NCBI GenBank assembly: GCA_013178185.1
Contig: JABLXC010000021.1
Location: 62,001-126,000 of the forward strand
From: Anaerolineae bacterium
GTDB taxonomy: Bacteria; Chloroflexota; Anaerolineae; Anaerolineales; Anaerolineaceae
Length of the DNA: 64,000 nucleotides
Direction: 5' to 3'
Shown here: positions 9,959 to 19,421 of the stretch, piece by piece
Position numbering within the stretch: position 1 is the first letter of the stretch
How the letters are laid out: each line of letters starts with the position of its first letter
Notes under the pieces: generated by a model
Database searches by the model: none
What the model was told of the DNA's origin: nothing
The model's input: the letters and a program-made list of their open reading frames with translations, nothing else
Translations under genes and position numbers: made by a program

Positions 9959-10792
9959 TTATACAGTATTGCGCCGGGTAACATAAAACGTATAAGAACC
10001 CTGGGGTTGCTCGGGCAGCTCATCATAAAAACGCTGCACAATTGCTCTGGTGATGGCCAGATTCCATTTCGTCGGGGAAAGGATCCACCGCCCTAGCAAA
10101 AAATGTGACGCCAGCGCCGGTAAGCCAAGATAATGGCCCCACTCCAGCACATGAAACGCCTCCGGAGAAAAATAATGCCACCACCGTTCCACCTGGAAAC
10201 CCGCTTTAGATAACCGGTTCTGCCAGACCTCAGGCGCATCACAATGGTGGTGCCTTGAAATCCAGTTAAAAAAACGCCGGTAAGCGTCCCCTAAAAAACG
10301 CAGCCTAATCCTATCTAGGAACGAGGAGACCGATAGGTTCCCCAGAAATTGGTGGTTTGGAACACAGAAAATAAAAAGTCCTCCCGGTTTCAAGACCCTG
10401 GCGATTTCCTTCAAAACGGCGTCAACATCAGGGATATGTTCAAGAACCGAGTTGCTGATACAGCCGCCAAAATAGCCATCAGGGAAGGGCAGCCAGTTTC
10501 CAAAACCATAAACGACCATTCGATAACTACCGCGTCTCGCTGCCTGCCGTAAAGGGCCGTACCAGGGATCTATGCCAACATCAATTGGCCGCTTAAAAGC
10601 CGCGGCCGCAAAATGCCCATCGCCGCAGCCCATGTCTAAAAGGGGAGCAGGGAATTCAAATTGCTGGTAGGAACGCGCTTCCACCGCCCGCAAAAGAGCG
10701 CGAAAGTAAGGAAGATCTCTTAATTGTTCCCAAAGGAAATCGTTCTCTTCCAGCGGTTCTTTTTCTTGATGATTGCTCGGTTCCGTTGTCAT
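9959..10792 (-). CDS. Class I SAM-dependent methyltransferase (Methyltransf_11 type)
   Basis: 277 residues with a Rossmann SAM-binding motif LLDMGCGDGHF at about 51-61, an acidic second strand (VGIDPWYG), and the post-motif segment VLKEIARVLKPGGLFIFCVPN typical of small-molecule methyltransferases. The C-terminal half is rich in Trp, His and Tyr and probably forms the acceptor site. It lies 9 nt after the GT4 gene and before a GT39 gene. Methylation of a sugar or lipid-linked glycan is therefore a reasonable guess from context, but the sequence itself does not fix the substrate. Confidence 0.85.
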   Translation of the reverse strand: MTTEPSNHQEKEPLEENDFLWEQLRDLPYFRALLRAVEARSYQQFEFPAPLLDMGCGDGHFAAAAFKRPIDVGIDPWYGPLRQAARRGSYRMVVYGFGNWLPFPDGYFGGCISNSVLEHIPDVDAVLKEIARVLKPGGLFIFCVPNHQFLGNLSVSSFLDRIRLRFLGDAYRRFFNWISRHHHCDAPEVWQNRLSKAGFQVERWWHYFSPEAFHVLEWGHYLGLPALASHFLLGRWILSPTKWNLAITRAIVQRFYDELPEQPQGSYTFYVTRRNTV

Positions 10793-10801
10793 AGACGTTG
10801 A

Positions 10802-11965
10802 TCAGCGCATCTCGTTTTTCAGAGTCTCGAATAACTTCTCGTATTCTATTGCGACGCTCTCTGGCAAATAGCGCTCTCGAATGGGCTGTGCTTCACGAAT
10901 ATACAGTGCAGGCTGCTCCAAAATGGTTAAGAGTGCTTCCCCTAAAGCAACCGAGTCCCCGATTGGGATAATCTTTCCCATCTGGTGCATCGTAATTGGC
11001 TGCCGCACACCCGGTAAATCAGAGGCAACCACCGGTTTCCCGTTGATCATCGCCTCAATCTGCACCAACCCAAAAGATTCGGTTGAATTCAGGCTGGGTA
11101 AAACCAACACATCGATATTCTGGTAAAAGCAGGACATCTGGTCCGGGTTCAAATTCCCGAGAAAACGCCAGTTCCCGCCTTCCTCATACCGTTTGATGAT
11201 CGGAGAAAGCCGCCGGAGGTATTCTTCTTCGCCAATAATGCCTTGGTAAGCGCCGGCAAAATAAACAAGCGCGTTGGGATATCGCTTCAAAACAGCCGGC
11301 ATGGCTTCGAGCAAAACCTCTACCCCCTTTTCGGTTGCAAATCTGGCCGCCATTCCAATCACCGGCCTGTTATTTTGCGGGTTATGCAGACGAGCAAAGT
11401 CTTTCGCCGCCTCCTCTGACGCAGTGGGCAGCTCAACCGGCGGCTGGATGACGGTCAACTTATGGAGATATCGCCGAAGGAAGGGCGAGTTCTCCCCGTA
11501 ATCGCGGGTATAGGTAATGATACGGTGTGTAAATAAAGCCGCCAGATTATTCATCAGATGAACAGCCTGATTCGCTGCCCAGCTTAATGCTCCTGGCGGC
11601 ATCCTTAAGTCACAGTGGTAGGTAATGACTGTTGGTTTACGGAGCAAACGCCCCCTCAACGCCACACCGGCAGCGTCGAATTGAGGGAGATGCAAGTGGA
11701 TAGCATCATGTTCCATCACCAACCGGTTAGCTTTCCAGCCAAATGTGGGCATGATCACACCTTTGCTCAAACGGAAAAGCACCGGCACGCGCAAAATTCG
11801 GACGCCGTCCTGGTTTTCTTCATAAGGCAGGGACTTTTCATAATGGGAGGTCAGCACGGTGACCTGGTGGCCGTGCCTGACATACGCTTTTGCCAAGCGT
11901 TCGGCGTAAATCGTCAACCCGCTGGTATGGGGCCGGTAATAGGTCAATACAATCAGGATCTTCAT
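10802..11965 (-). CDS. GT4-family glycosyltransferase (GT-B fold)
   Basis: 387 residues. The N-terminus (ILIVLTYYRPHTSGLTIYAERLA) is the glycine-containing acceptor-domain start of GT4 enzymes; HLHLPQFDAAG and ITYHCDLR follow. The C-terminal domain has IGMAARFATEKGVEVLLEA and the EX7E-type donor motif ESFGLVQIEAM followed by GKPVVASDLPG. Such enzymes transfer a sugar from a nucleotide-activated donor at the cytosolic face, often to a lipid-linked acceptor. It follows the epimerase gene by 15 nt and precedes the methyltransferase by 9 nt, so it belongs to the same glycan block. The donor specificity is unknown. Confidence 0.9.
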   Translation of the reverse strand: MKILIVLTYYRPHTSGLTIYAERLAKAYVRHGHQVTVLTSHYEKSLPYEENQDGVRILRVPVLFRLSKGVIMPTFGWKANRLVMEHDAIHLHLPQFDAAGVALRGRLLRKPTVITYHCDLRMPPGALSWAANQAVHLMNNLAALFTHRIITYTRDYGENSPFLRRYLHKLTVIQPPVELPTASEEAAKDFARLHNPQNNRPVIGMAARFATEKGVEVLLEAMPAVLKRYPNALVYFAGAYQGIIGEEEYLRRLSPIIKRYEEGGNWRFLGNLNPDQMSCFYQNIDVLVLPSLNSTESFGLVQIEAMINGKPVVASDLPGVRQPITMHQMGKIIPIGDSVALGEALLTILEQPALYIREAQPIRERYLPESVAIEYEKLFETLKNEMR

Positions 11966-11980
11966 GTCTTAATCAACCGA

Positions 11981-13006
11981 CTAAAACAAGAACTGGTTGG
12001 TTTTTGCCCATTCGAAGAGCCGCCGGATGCCCGTCTCGACCGGGGTGCGGGGCGTCCAGCCCAGCGCCTGCTCTGCCTTTCGAATATCCGAGACATAAAT
12101 TCGCTGGTCTCCCGGCCGCCAATCCCCACGCTTGACAATAATTGATTTCCCAAGCAATTTTTCTAACAAAGGTCCAAAATCAATCCAAATCGACATCACA
12201 TTTTGCGGGCCGCCGCCGATATTGAAAATCTGTCCTGCCGCGGTATCAACATGCTCGAAGGCGGCGTCATAAGCGTCTAAAAGATCTTCGATGTAAAGAA
12301 TATCTCGCACTTGCTTGCCATCTCCATAAATGGTGATCTGCCGGTTAGTCAGCGCCGCGATAACAAACCACGCCACCCATCCCTGATCCTCGATGCCAAA
12401 CTGCCTCTCACCATAGATGCAACTTTGCCTGAAGACCACTGTCGGAATTCCATAGATCCGGTAATAGTCTCGGCAGTATTGGTCTCCGGCGCCCTTAGAG
12501 CAACCATAAGGAGAATGAAAATCCAACGGTTGAGTTTCTGAAACACCTAATGGCAAATCAGCATAATGATATCGCCTGTCGTCCTCAAGTACCCGGAGCT
12601 CCTCCATCCCGCCGTAAACTTTATTGGTGGACGCATAAAGGATAACTGGATTGCGTCCGCTTGCCCGCGCCGCTTCTAGAACGTTGAAAGTGCCAAGTGC
12701 ATTGATTTCAAAGTCCTCGCGCGGGTTAGTGACAGAGGTGGTCACCGCGACCTGTGCGGCCAGGTGCACGATCGCATCTGCATTTTCTGCCGCCATGCGG
12801 ATACGGTCAGCCTCGCGCACATCTCCCTGGATCAACTGAAACGAATCCCTTCCAAACCGCTGGTGCAGCCACTCCAGATTCTTCACCGCGCCGTGGCGCG
12901 ACAAATTATCGTAAATGACTACTTTTTCGCCTCTCTCCAGTAACCTGGCGGCGTAATTACATCCAATAAAACCAGCTCCCCCTGTGACCAAAGTCAATTT
13001 TGACAT
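11981..13006 (-). CDS. SDR-family nucleotide-sugar epimerase resembling CDP-paratose/tyvelose 2-epimerase
   Basis: 341 residues of the extended SDR fold. The NAD motif TGGAGFIG is at residues 8-15 and the catalytic Tyr/Lys are in SPYGCSK (Y167, K171), with STNKVYG at 126-132 supplying the Ser/Thr. Several segments match what I remember of CDP-paratose 2-epimerase (RfbE): DNLSRHGAVKNLEWL, EDFEINALGTFNVLEAA, LDFHSPYGCSKGAGDQY and DQGWVAWF. That family inverts C2 of a CDP-3,6-dideoxyhexose. No CDP-glucose 4,6-dehydratase or other CDP-dideoxysugar gene is in the window, so the true substrate could be another nucleotide sugar. It is part of the glycan block on the minus strand. Confidence 0.82.
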   Translation of the reverse strand: MSKLTLVTGGAGFIGCNYAARLLERGEKVVIYDNLSRHGAVKNLEWLHQRFGRDSFQLIQGDVREADRIRMAAENADAIVHLAAQVAVTTSVTNPREDFEINALGTFNVLEAARASGRNPVILYASTNKVYGGMEELRVLEDDRRYHYADLPLGVSETQPLDFHSPYGCSKGAGDQYCRDYYRIYGIPTVVFRQSCIYGERQFGIEDQGWVAWFVIAALTNRQITIYGDGKQVRDILYIEDLLDAYDAAFEHVDTAAGQIFNIGGGPQNVMSIWIDFGPLLEKLLGKSIIVKRGDWRPGDQRIYVSDIRKAEQALGWTPRTPVETGIRRLFEWAKTNQFLF

Positions 13007-13013
13007 TATATTC

Positions 13014-14051
13014 TCACTCCACCTTGGAATAAGTTGAGCTTGTAGAATTTTTATTCTTAAGTTGAATTTGTGAAAACAACCCGGAGATAGATCGCCGTTC
13101 GCGGATCAGCCCCCAAAAACCGAAAACGCCGGTTGAAAAGAAGCTAAGAAAATGCATCATGATTGCATACGCCACGGCAGTATTGAGGGGCACTCCCAAA
13201 AAGGTCAATGCGCCAGCTAACACTCCTTCGAAAACACCCAATGCCGCCGGCGCCGAAGGAATAGCCACCCCCAACGCCAGTACCCCATCCGCGAACACCG
13301 CCCACCAGAATGGGGCATCTGGTTCAATCGTACGCAGCATGACATAATGCGTAGAAACCCAAATCACCCAGGATAGGATAATCCAGAACAGGGTAACAAT
13401 AAATTGCGATGGCTTTGTTAACGTTTCCAGCCCATCCAGCAAAGCCCCCAAACGTGGCACCACAATCCTCTGACCTATTGGCGATTGGCTTGCAAGCTTT
13501 TCAATCCAATTCCGGACAACTGCATTGTATCTGGCAGCCAGAAAGAGAAACACCAGCATGGCAACCACCAACCCAAGCGCCGCTAAAGCAACCGGTTTCG
13601 CCCATTCCATCCCCAGCGCCAACGGTAAGGAAATCAACACAAGGCTGGCAGCCATTGCCAAATCAAAAGCCCTTTCGAGCACGATGGTCGAAAGGACATG
13701 GTAAGGACCAAGCCCGCTGGCCTGGCCCATGAAAACAGCCCTTGCCAGTTCTCCTGCTCGCAAAGGAAACAGGTTGTTAAGTAAATAACCCTCGTTGATG
13801 ATGAAAAAAGACTGGTTGAATGTGGCTTTTTTCCCCAACAAGGTTCTCCAGGCAAACCCACGCGTTCCCAGCGAAATAACGGAAAGAAATAGTGCCAGAA
13901 TCAAATTGGGGGACATAAAAGAAGTAAGCGCTGCCAGCAGATCCGGCCAGCTGGCAAGTTTGAAGATCACAAATAATGCAACCACGCTGATTAATACACC
14001 GGGAAGCCACTGCCGTACATCCCGCCAGATTGTCGCACCGTTACCGCTCAC
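13014..14051 (-). CDS. Flippase-like membrane protein (lysylphosphatidylglycerol synthase TM / UPF0104 family)
   Basis: 345 residues with about eight hydrophobic segments and the family landmarks [10 protein letters not shown]-like (here [14 protein letters not shown]), [14 protein letters not shown] near 95-108, and a Pro/Gly-rich [13 protein letters not shown] stretch near the C-terminus. Members include AglD-like proteins and the integral domain of LPG synthase; several are suspected lipid or lipid-sugar flippases. The start is GTG 14051, which overlaps the lepA stop by four bases (GTGA) behind a GGAGGAAGA ribosome-binding site. In this neighbourhood a role in moving lipid-linked sugars across the membrane is an inference. 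Confidence 0.82.
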   Translation of the reverse strand: MSGNGATIWRDVRQWLPGVLISVVALFVIFKLASWPDLLAALTSFMSPNLILALFLSVISLGTRGFAWRTLLGKKATFNQSFFIINEGYLLNNLFPLRAGELARAVFMGQASGLGPYHVLSTIVLERAFDLAMAASLVLISLPLALGMEWAKPVALAALGLVVAMLVFLFLAARYNAVVRNWIEKLASQSPIGQRIVVPRLGALLDGLETLTKPSQFIVTLFWIILSWVIWVSTHYVMLRTIEPDAPFWWAVFADGVLALGVAIPSAPAALGVFEGVLAGALTFLGVPLNTAVAYAIMMHFLSFFSTGVFGFWGLIRERRSISGLFSQIQLKNKNSTSSTYSKVE

Positions 14052-15847
14052 TCTTCCTCCAGTCGCAAAACTGCCATAAAGGCGTCTTGAGGAATCTCAA
14101 CACTGCCGACCATTTTCATCCTGCGTTTGCCGCGTTTTTGTTTTTCCAGCAATTTTTTCTTCCGCGTTATATCGCCGCCGTAACACTTTGCCAGCACATC
14201 CTTACGCAACGCCTTTACATTTGCCCTGGAGATCACCCGTCCACCAGAGGCAGCCTGGATCGGAACGTCGAATAATTGCCGGGGGATTAATTCCTTCAAT
14301 TTACTGACAAGAGCCTGACCCTTGTGATAGGCATCCTTCTTGTGAACAATTGCAGCCAGCGCGTCGACCGGCTCACCGCCTACCAATACCTCAAGTTTCA
14401 CCAAGTTTTCAGGCCGATAATCCAGAAACTGGTAATCCATCGACGCATACCCGCGCGTTCTGGATTTCAATTCATCAAAAAAATTCACGATCAGTTCGGA
14501 TAACGGGATTTCAAAATTAAGCTGCACCCGCTTAGTGGCTGGATAATCCTGGGATTTGAATACGCCGCGCCGTTTAGTTACCAGATCCATGACGGTCCCG
14601 TAAAACTCGGTCGGGCTGAAGATCTCCAACGCCATCCATGGCTCCCGAATTTCTTTGATCGTTGCTTCAGCCGGTAGTTGCGCCGGCGAATCGATCCGCA
14701 ACATCGTATCATCCAGCAAGATGACCTCATACTCAACAGATGGGGCGGTAACAACGATGTCCAGGTCGTATTCCCGTTCTAGCCGTTCCTGGATGATTTC
14801 CAGATGGAACAGGCCTAAAAACCCACAGCGAAACCCGAAATTAAGCGCCTGAGAAACTTCTGGCTCATAAATCAGAGAGGCATCATTCAGTTGGAGCTTT
14901 TCCAACGCCTCTTTGAGGTCATTGTAATCTTCACCCTCTACCGGATATACTCCCGCGAAGACCATTGGTTTGGCTTTCATGTAACCTGGCAAAGGTTGCG
15001 CAGCTGGGCGAACAGCGCTCGTAAAAGTATCGCCAACCCGGCATTCCGAGACCGTTTTTAATCCCGTAGCAACATAGCCTACATCTCCCGCCTCAAGGTG
15101 GTCAATCGGCTTCAAAGTCGGTGAAAAAATACCGATCTCTACCGGTTTCACATCGGTAACAGTCGCCATCAGACGCAAAACATCATTAGGCCGGATGACC
15201 CCTTCCACAACGCGAACATAAGCGATCACACCTTTATAGGGATCATAGTGTGAATCAAATATCAAAGCTCGCAGGGGCGCTTCTACATCACCGCGAGGCG
15301 GCGGGATCTTTTCAACAATCGCCTCAAGCACCTGGGCAATGTTGATCCCCTCTTTTGCTGAAATCTTCAAAATCTGGTCTTGCGGAATTCCCAACAGCGC
15401 TCCCACTTCGTCAGCGACTTCTTCAACGCGGGCGGATTGTAGATCAATCTTGTTGATCACAGGAATGATTACCAGATCATGCTCAAGCGCCAGATAAAGG
15501 TTTGCCAGGGTCTGCGCCTCAATCCCTTGCGTGGCATCTACAACCAGCAAAGCGCCTTCACAGGCAGCCAGCGCCCTGCTGACCTCGTAATTAAAGTCCA
15601 CATGCCCTGGTGTGTCGATGAGATTAAGTTCATAGCTGGTATGGTCACTGGCTGTATAGACCATTCGTACAGCCGAAGCCTTAATCGTCACGCCTTTCTC
15701 GCGCTCCAGGTCCATGCTGTCCAGTACCTGCTCCATCATCTCCCGATCTGAGATGGTGCCTGTCATCTGCAGCATACGATCAGCCAGCGTGGATTTCCCG
15801 TGATCCACATGGGCAATAATGCAGAAATTTCGGATATGGTCTGTCAT
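14048..15847 (-). CDS. lepA: Elongation factor 4 (LepA), ribosome back-translocase GTPase
   Basis: 599 residues, the normal LepA length. The G1 motif AHVDHGKST is at 12-20, the G3 motif DTPGHVDF at 78-85 and the G4 motif NKID follows. The LepA-specific C-terminal region is present ([20 protein letters not shown], then a Lys/Arg-rich tail with [19 protein letters not shown]). EF4 binds the ribosome and helps at stalled or misassembled complexes. It is transcribed from the tlyA side (59-nt gap) and is translationally coupled by a four-base overlap to the flippase-like gene downstream. Confidence 0.98.
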   Translation of the reverse strand: MTDHIRNFCIIAHVDHGKSTLADRMLQMTGTISDREMMEQVLDSMDLEREKGVTIKASAVRMVYTASDHTSYELNLIDTPGHVDFNYEVSRALAACEGALLVVDATQGIEAQTLANLYLALEHDLVIIPVINKIDLQSARVEEVADEVGALLGIPQDQILKISAKEGINIAQVLEAIVEKIPPPRGDVEAPLRALIFDSHYDPYKGVIAYVRVVEGVIRPNDVLRLMATVTDVKPVEIGIFSPTLKPIDHLEAGDVGYVATGLKTVSECRVGDTFTSAVRPAAQPLPGYMKAKPMVFAGVYPVEGEDYNDLKEALEKLQLNDASLIYEPEVSQALNFGFRCGFLGLFHLEIIQERLEREYDLDIVVTAPSVEYEVILLDDTMLRIDSPAQLPAEATIKEIREPWMALEIFSPTEFYGTVMDLVTKRRGVFKSQDYPATKRVQLNFEIPLSELIVNFFDELKSRTRGYASMDYQFLDYRPENLVKLEVLVGGEPVDALAAIVHKKDAYHKGQALVSKLKELIPRQLFDVPIQAASGGRVISRANVKALRKDVLAKCYGGDITRKKKLLEKQKRGKRRMKMVGSVEIPQDAFMAVLRLEEE

Positions 15848-15906
15848 AGGCCGAGTGAAGTATACCCCAATTTTCCTGTTCCTTTCAAAACATGATGGAA
15901 CGCCCC

Positions 15907-16698
15907 TTATACATCCTCGCCAACCAGCGCCCGATCAACCAACGGCAAATAGTCCCCGCAGTCCTCGCCGAGCCTGAGAAACGCCAGAAATTCAACATTC
16001 CCTTTTGGACCCAGTAAGGGAGACCGTATCAACCCTCCAACTGCAAACCCTTCACGAACGGCAAACTCAATCACATTGATCAAAACACGACGGTGGATCG
16101 CAGGATTTCGAATAACCCCTTCCCCGCGCGCCGACTCGGCCCGCCCTGCCTCAAATTGAGGCTTAATGAGCGCCAGAACAATTCCTTTAGGTGTCGCAAG
16201 CCAATTTTTGACCACCGGCAGCAGATATCGGAGGGAAATAAAGCTGGCGTCAATCGTGACCAGATCCACAAGTTCTGGTAAAGCACGAAGCGTACGGGCG
16301 TTCGTGCGCTCCATCGAAATCACCCGCTCATCCTTGCGCAGCTTCCAATGCAGAATACCATATCCAACATCCACTGCATACACCTTCATCGCTCCATGCT
16401 GCAATAAGCAATCTGTGAACCCCCCGGTCGAAGCGCCAACATCCGCGCAAACCAGCCCGGATAAATCTCCCAAACCAAACGCGCCCAACGCTGCTTCCAG
16501 CTTCTCCCCTCCACGAGAAACAAAACGAGGGGGTTGTTTAATGATCACATCCGCCTGGGGTGAGACTTTGTGAGACGGTTTGAGAACCACCTCGCCGTTG
16601 ACCCGCACTTCTCCCGCCATGATCAGATTTTGAGCCTGCGACCGGCTCTCAACCAATCCTCGTTCCGCCATCAATGTATCCAACCGGATCATGTTCAT
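15907..16698 (-). CDS. tlyA: TlyA-family rRNA 2'-O-methyltransferase
   Basis: An N-terminal S4 RNA-binding domain ([11 protein letters not shown], then [11 protein letters not shown]) is followed by an FtsJ-like methyltransferase domain with the TlyA signature [19 protein letters not shown] and [13 protein letters not shown]. TlyA methylates cytidines in 16S and 23S rRNA. I chose ATG 16698 (263 aa) because the S4 domain begins right after it; a TTG at 16740 would add 14 residues and ATG 16692 would remove two. No strong ribosome-binding site settles this. The gene diverges from the UbiA-family gene at 16761, leaving only about 62 bases for both promoters. Confidence 0.93.
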   Translation of the reverse strand: MNMIRLDTLMAERGLVESRSQAQNLIMAGEVRVNGEVVLKPSHKVSPQADVIIKQPPRFVSRGGEKLEAALGAFGLGDLSGLVCADVGASTGGFTDCLLQHGAMKVYAVDVGYGILHWKLRKDERVISMERTNARTLRALPELVDLVTIDASFISLRYLLPVVKNWLATPKGIVLALIKPQFEAGRAESARGEGVIRNPAIHRRVLINVIEFAVREGFAVGGLIRSPLLGPKGNVEFLAFLRLGEDCGDYLPLVDRALVGEDV

Positions 16699-16760
16699 GG
16701 CTCTAATTTTACATGCTTCTTTCCCGATCTTAACAATCAACTTGTGATATCATAAAAAAT

Positions 16761-17630
16761 ATGATACGCGCCCTGATACAAACCATGCGTCCTCGCCAGT
16801 GGACTAAGAATGTGTTCGTACTGGCCGCATTGGTCTTCGACCGTCAACTCACCAACATGCCGTCGCTTTACAGGTCACTGGCTGGTTTCTTCCTGTTCTG
16901 CCTTCTATCGTCAACCGTATATATCCTCAATGATATCGTCGATGCCGAGGCCGATCGACAGCATCCGGTCAAGAAGAACAGACCCATCGCTTCGGGAAAA
17001 CTCCCCATCCACCTAGCAATTGGCGCTGTAGTTGTGATCCTTTTGATCACGTTTCCTCTGGCTTACGTTTTATCACCCGGCTTTGCCATCATCGCCCTGG
17101 TATATTTCTTGATCAACCTGGCTTATTCTACCTGGCTTAAACACGTTCCCCTCGTGGATGTTTTGATCATCGCCGCGGGGTTTGTCCTTAGGGTCGCAGC
17201 CGGTGTAAGCCTCATCCAGGTTCAGCGGTTTTCGCCCTGGCTCTATGTCGTCACCACCCTCTTTGCCCTTTACATCGGCTTTGGAAAACGCCGGGCAGAA
17301 ATGACGCTCTTGCTCGAAAAAGCCGAATTCCACCGACGCGTCCTCGATGGATACAATATCCCCCTGTTAGATCAATTGATCACGGTCGTTTCCAGTACGA
17401 CTATTGTAGCTTACAGTTTGTACACCTTTTCTGCGCCCAATCTGCCTGAAAATCACACGATGATGCTGACCATTCCTTTCGTCTTATACGGGATTTTCCG
17501 GTATCTATCACTGATCCAGGTCAATGGAGAAGGGGGCGCCCCCGAAGAATTGCTGCTCTCAGACCGTCCACTGCAGATCGCAATTCTGTTATGGGGTATA
17601 TCTATTTTGATCATCTTCTACATATTCTAG
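16761..17630 (+). CDS. UbiA-family prenyltransferase, decaprenyl-phosphate phosphoribosyltransferase-like
   Basis: 289 residues, about eight or nine hydrophobic helices. The first aspartate motif NDIVDAEADRQHP (N57, D58, D61, D65) is followed by VKKNRPIASG, and the N-terminus RPRQWTKNVFVLAAL matches the subfamily that transfers 5-phosphoribose from PRPP to polyprenyl phosphate (DPPR synthase, mycobacterial UbiA). GFGKRRAE near 175 is also typical of that subfamily. The product would be a lipid-linked phosphoribose, a precursor of lipid-linked arabinose or ribose donors. It lies 13 nt upstream of mevalonate kinase and isopentenyl phosphate kinase. The subfamily call is from motif memory and should be tested by phylogeny. 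Confidence 0.83.
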   Translation: MIRALIQTMRPRQWTKNVFVLAALVFDRQLTNMPSLYRSLAGFFLFCLLSSTVYILNDIVDAEADRQHPVKKNRPIASGKLPIHLAIGAVVVILLITFPLAYVLSPGFAIIALVYFLINLAYSTWLKHVPLVDVLIIAAGFVLRVAAGVSLIQVQRFSPWLYVVTTLFALYIGFGKRRAEMTLLLEKAEFHRRVLDGYNIPLLDQLITVVSSTTIVAYSLYTFSAPNLPENHTMMLTIPFVLYGIFRYLSLIQVNGEGGAPEELLLSDRPLQIAILLWGISILIIFYIF

Positions 17631-17643
17631 CCCTGGTCAAACG

Positions 17644-18594
17644 ATGCCTGCCATAACCGCTTCTGCGCCTGGAAAAGCCATCTTGTTTGGCGAACACGCC
17701 GTTGTATATAGTCAACCAGCCGTTGCCATCCCGGTTACGCAAATCCATACGAAAGCATACATATTTCCACGAATAGCAGACCCCTCAGGCGAAATTCATA
17801 TTGAATCTCCTACCATCGATCTCAACGCAAAACTCTCCAGCTTGCCAGAGAACCACCCCATCAGGCTGCTGTTTACTCTCCTCACGGCTGAGTTGGGCAT
17901 CAAGAAATTACCAGCATTTCATTTGAAGATCACTTCAACCATCCCGGTGGCTGCCGGGCTGGGATCCGGCGCAGCCACCTCGGTAGCAGTCATCAGGGCG
18001 ATCAGCACTTTCTTAGGATCACCCCTATCCAATGATCGCGTCTCTGCGATCGCTTACGAGATCGAAAAAACTTATCATGGCAACCCTTCCGGCATCGACA
18101 ACACCGTCATTACCTATGCGCAGCCGCTCTTTTTTATTCGGGAACAGCCCTTTGAACTCTTGCAGGTGCGCTACCCTCTGATGTTTCTCATCGCTGATAG
18201 CGGCGTAAAAAGCTCAACCAGCAAGGTTGTGGCCCAGGTACGCGCCGGCTGGCAAAAAGAGCCCGAAAGATATCAGCGCATCTTCGCCGCTATTGGAGAG
18301 ATTTCTCGGGCTGGCCGCAGCGAGATCCAGTTAGGCTCACATCAAACCATCGGTGAGTTAATGAATAAGAACCACCAGTACCTGCAAGAAATTTCCATCT
18401 CCTGCCCGGAGATCGATCGCCTCGTTTCCGCCGCGCTTTCTGCCGGCGCGTATGGCGCCAAGGTATCGGGTGCTGGCCAGGGTGGGAACATGATTGCCCT
18501 CGTGCCCCAGGAACAGCAAGACGATATCGCTGTCGCGCTTCAGAAAGCTGGCGCGGTCCGTATCATGACCACCCGTCTTACATCTTTCAGTTAA
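17644..18594 (+). CDS. mvk: Mevalonate kinase (GHMP kinase)
   Basis: 316 residues. The N-terminal motif SAPGKAILFGEHAVVY (from residue 7), the glycine/serine-rich ATP loop PVAAGLGSGAATSVAV near 100-115, GNPSGIDNTV and the C-terminal SGAGQGGNM are the three GHMP motifs in the mevalonate-kinase form. It phosphorylates mevalonate to mevalonate 5-phosphate in isoprenoid synthesis. The gap to the following isopentenyl phosphate kinase is 13 nt. That pairing points to a pathway that decarboxylates mevalonate 5-phosphate before the second phosphorylation, as described for Haloferax and for the Chloroflexota genus Roseiflexus. The decarboxylase is not in this window. Confidence 0.93.
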   Translation: MPAITASAPGKAILFGEHAVVYSQPAVAIPVTQIHTKAYIFPRIADPSGEIHIESPTIDLNAKLSSLPENHPIRLLFTLLTAELGIKKLPAFHLKITSTIPVAAGLGSGAATSVAVIRAISTFLGSPLSNDRVSAIAYEIEKTYHGNPSGIDNTVITYAQPLFFIREQPFELLQVRYPLMFLIADSGVKSSTSKVVAQVRAGWQKEPERYQRIFAAIGEISRAGRSEIQLGSHQTIGELMNKNHQYLQEISISCPEIDRLVSAALSAGAYGAKVSGAGQGGNMIALVPQEQQDDIAVALQKAGAVRIMTTRLTSFS

Positions 18595-18607
18595 GATTGA
18601 GAAAACC

Positions 18608-19405
18608 ATGTTGGTATTTTTGAAGCTAGGTGGTTCGCTGATCACCGATAAAAATAAACCTCATACGCCACGCAGAGAGGTCATTAACCGCCTCGCCGCA
18701 GAGATCGCAAGCGCCCGTCGCCAGAATCCTGCCCTGCAATGGGTGCTAGGGCATGGCTCTGGCTCTTTTGGCCATGTAGAAGGGAAAAAATATGCCACGC
18801 GAAGCGGCGTGCGCGGTCATGAACAATGGCTGGGATTCGCTCAGGTATGGAGCGCTGCCCGTTCATTGAATCAGATCGTCATCGAGAGCCTAACTCAGGC
18901 CGGTTTACCTGTCATCGCCTTCCCACCTTCATGCTGTATTGTTGCCAGCGATGCCAGAATCAGCACCTGGGAAATCGGACCGCTCAGGTCAGCGCTCGCA
19001 AACGGTCTGTCTCCACTGGTCTATGGCGATGTGGTGTTCGATACCGTCCGTGGAGGCACAATCCTTTCGACAGAGGATCTGTTCAGCCACCTCGCTCACC
19101 TCTTAAAACCAGATAGGATCCTCCTGGCTGGCAGCGAGCAAGGCGTTTGGGCAGATTTCCCGGCTTGCACAAGTTTGATAGAACAAATCACCCCCGCCAC
19201 GTATCGTCAGATGACCGGTCACATCGGTGACGCCATTGCGACCGATGTAACCGGTGGGATGGCGCAAAAGGTCAAATCAATGTTAGATTTGGTAAAATCC
19301 ATCCCAGGATTACAGGTCTCCATTTTCTCTGGCGAGATCCCTGGCTTGGTATTCCATGCGCTTTCAGGTTCCACCCCAGGAACATTGTTACACGGTGAAA
19401 TGTAA
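18608..19405 (+). CDS. ipk: Isopentenyl phosphate kinase
   Basis: 265 residues of the amino-acid-kinase fold. LKLGGSLITDKNKPHTPR at the N-terminus (K6, G8, G9, S10) is the phosphate-binding start of this family, and GHGSGSFGHVEGKKY near 48-62 carries the histidine (H56) at the position of the IPK catalytic histidine. TDVTGGMAQKVKSMLDL near the C-terminus is also typical. It converts isopentenyl phosphate to isopentenyl diphosphate. IPK is common in archaea and occurs in some Chloroflexota. It follows mvk by 13 nt and precedes the dGTPase-like gene by 16 nt. Confidence 0.93.
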   Translation: MLVFLKLGGSLITDKNKPHTPRREVINRLAAEIASARRQNPALQWVLGHGSGSFGHVEGKKYATRSGVRGHEQWLGFAQVWSAARSLNQIVIESLTQAGLPVIAFPPSCCIVASDARISTWEIGPLRSALANGLSPLVYGDVVFDTVRGGTILSTEDLFSHLAHLLKPDRILLAGSEQGVWADFPACTSLIEQITPATYRQMTGHIGDAIATDVTGGMAQKVKSMLDLVKSIPGLQVSIFSGEIPGLVFHALSGSTPGTLLHGEM

Positions 19406-19421
19406 CCAGGAGGTACCCAAG

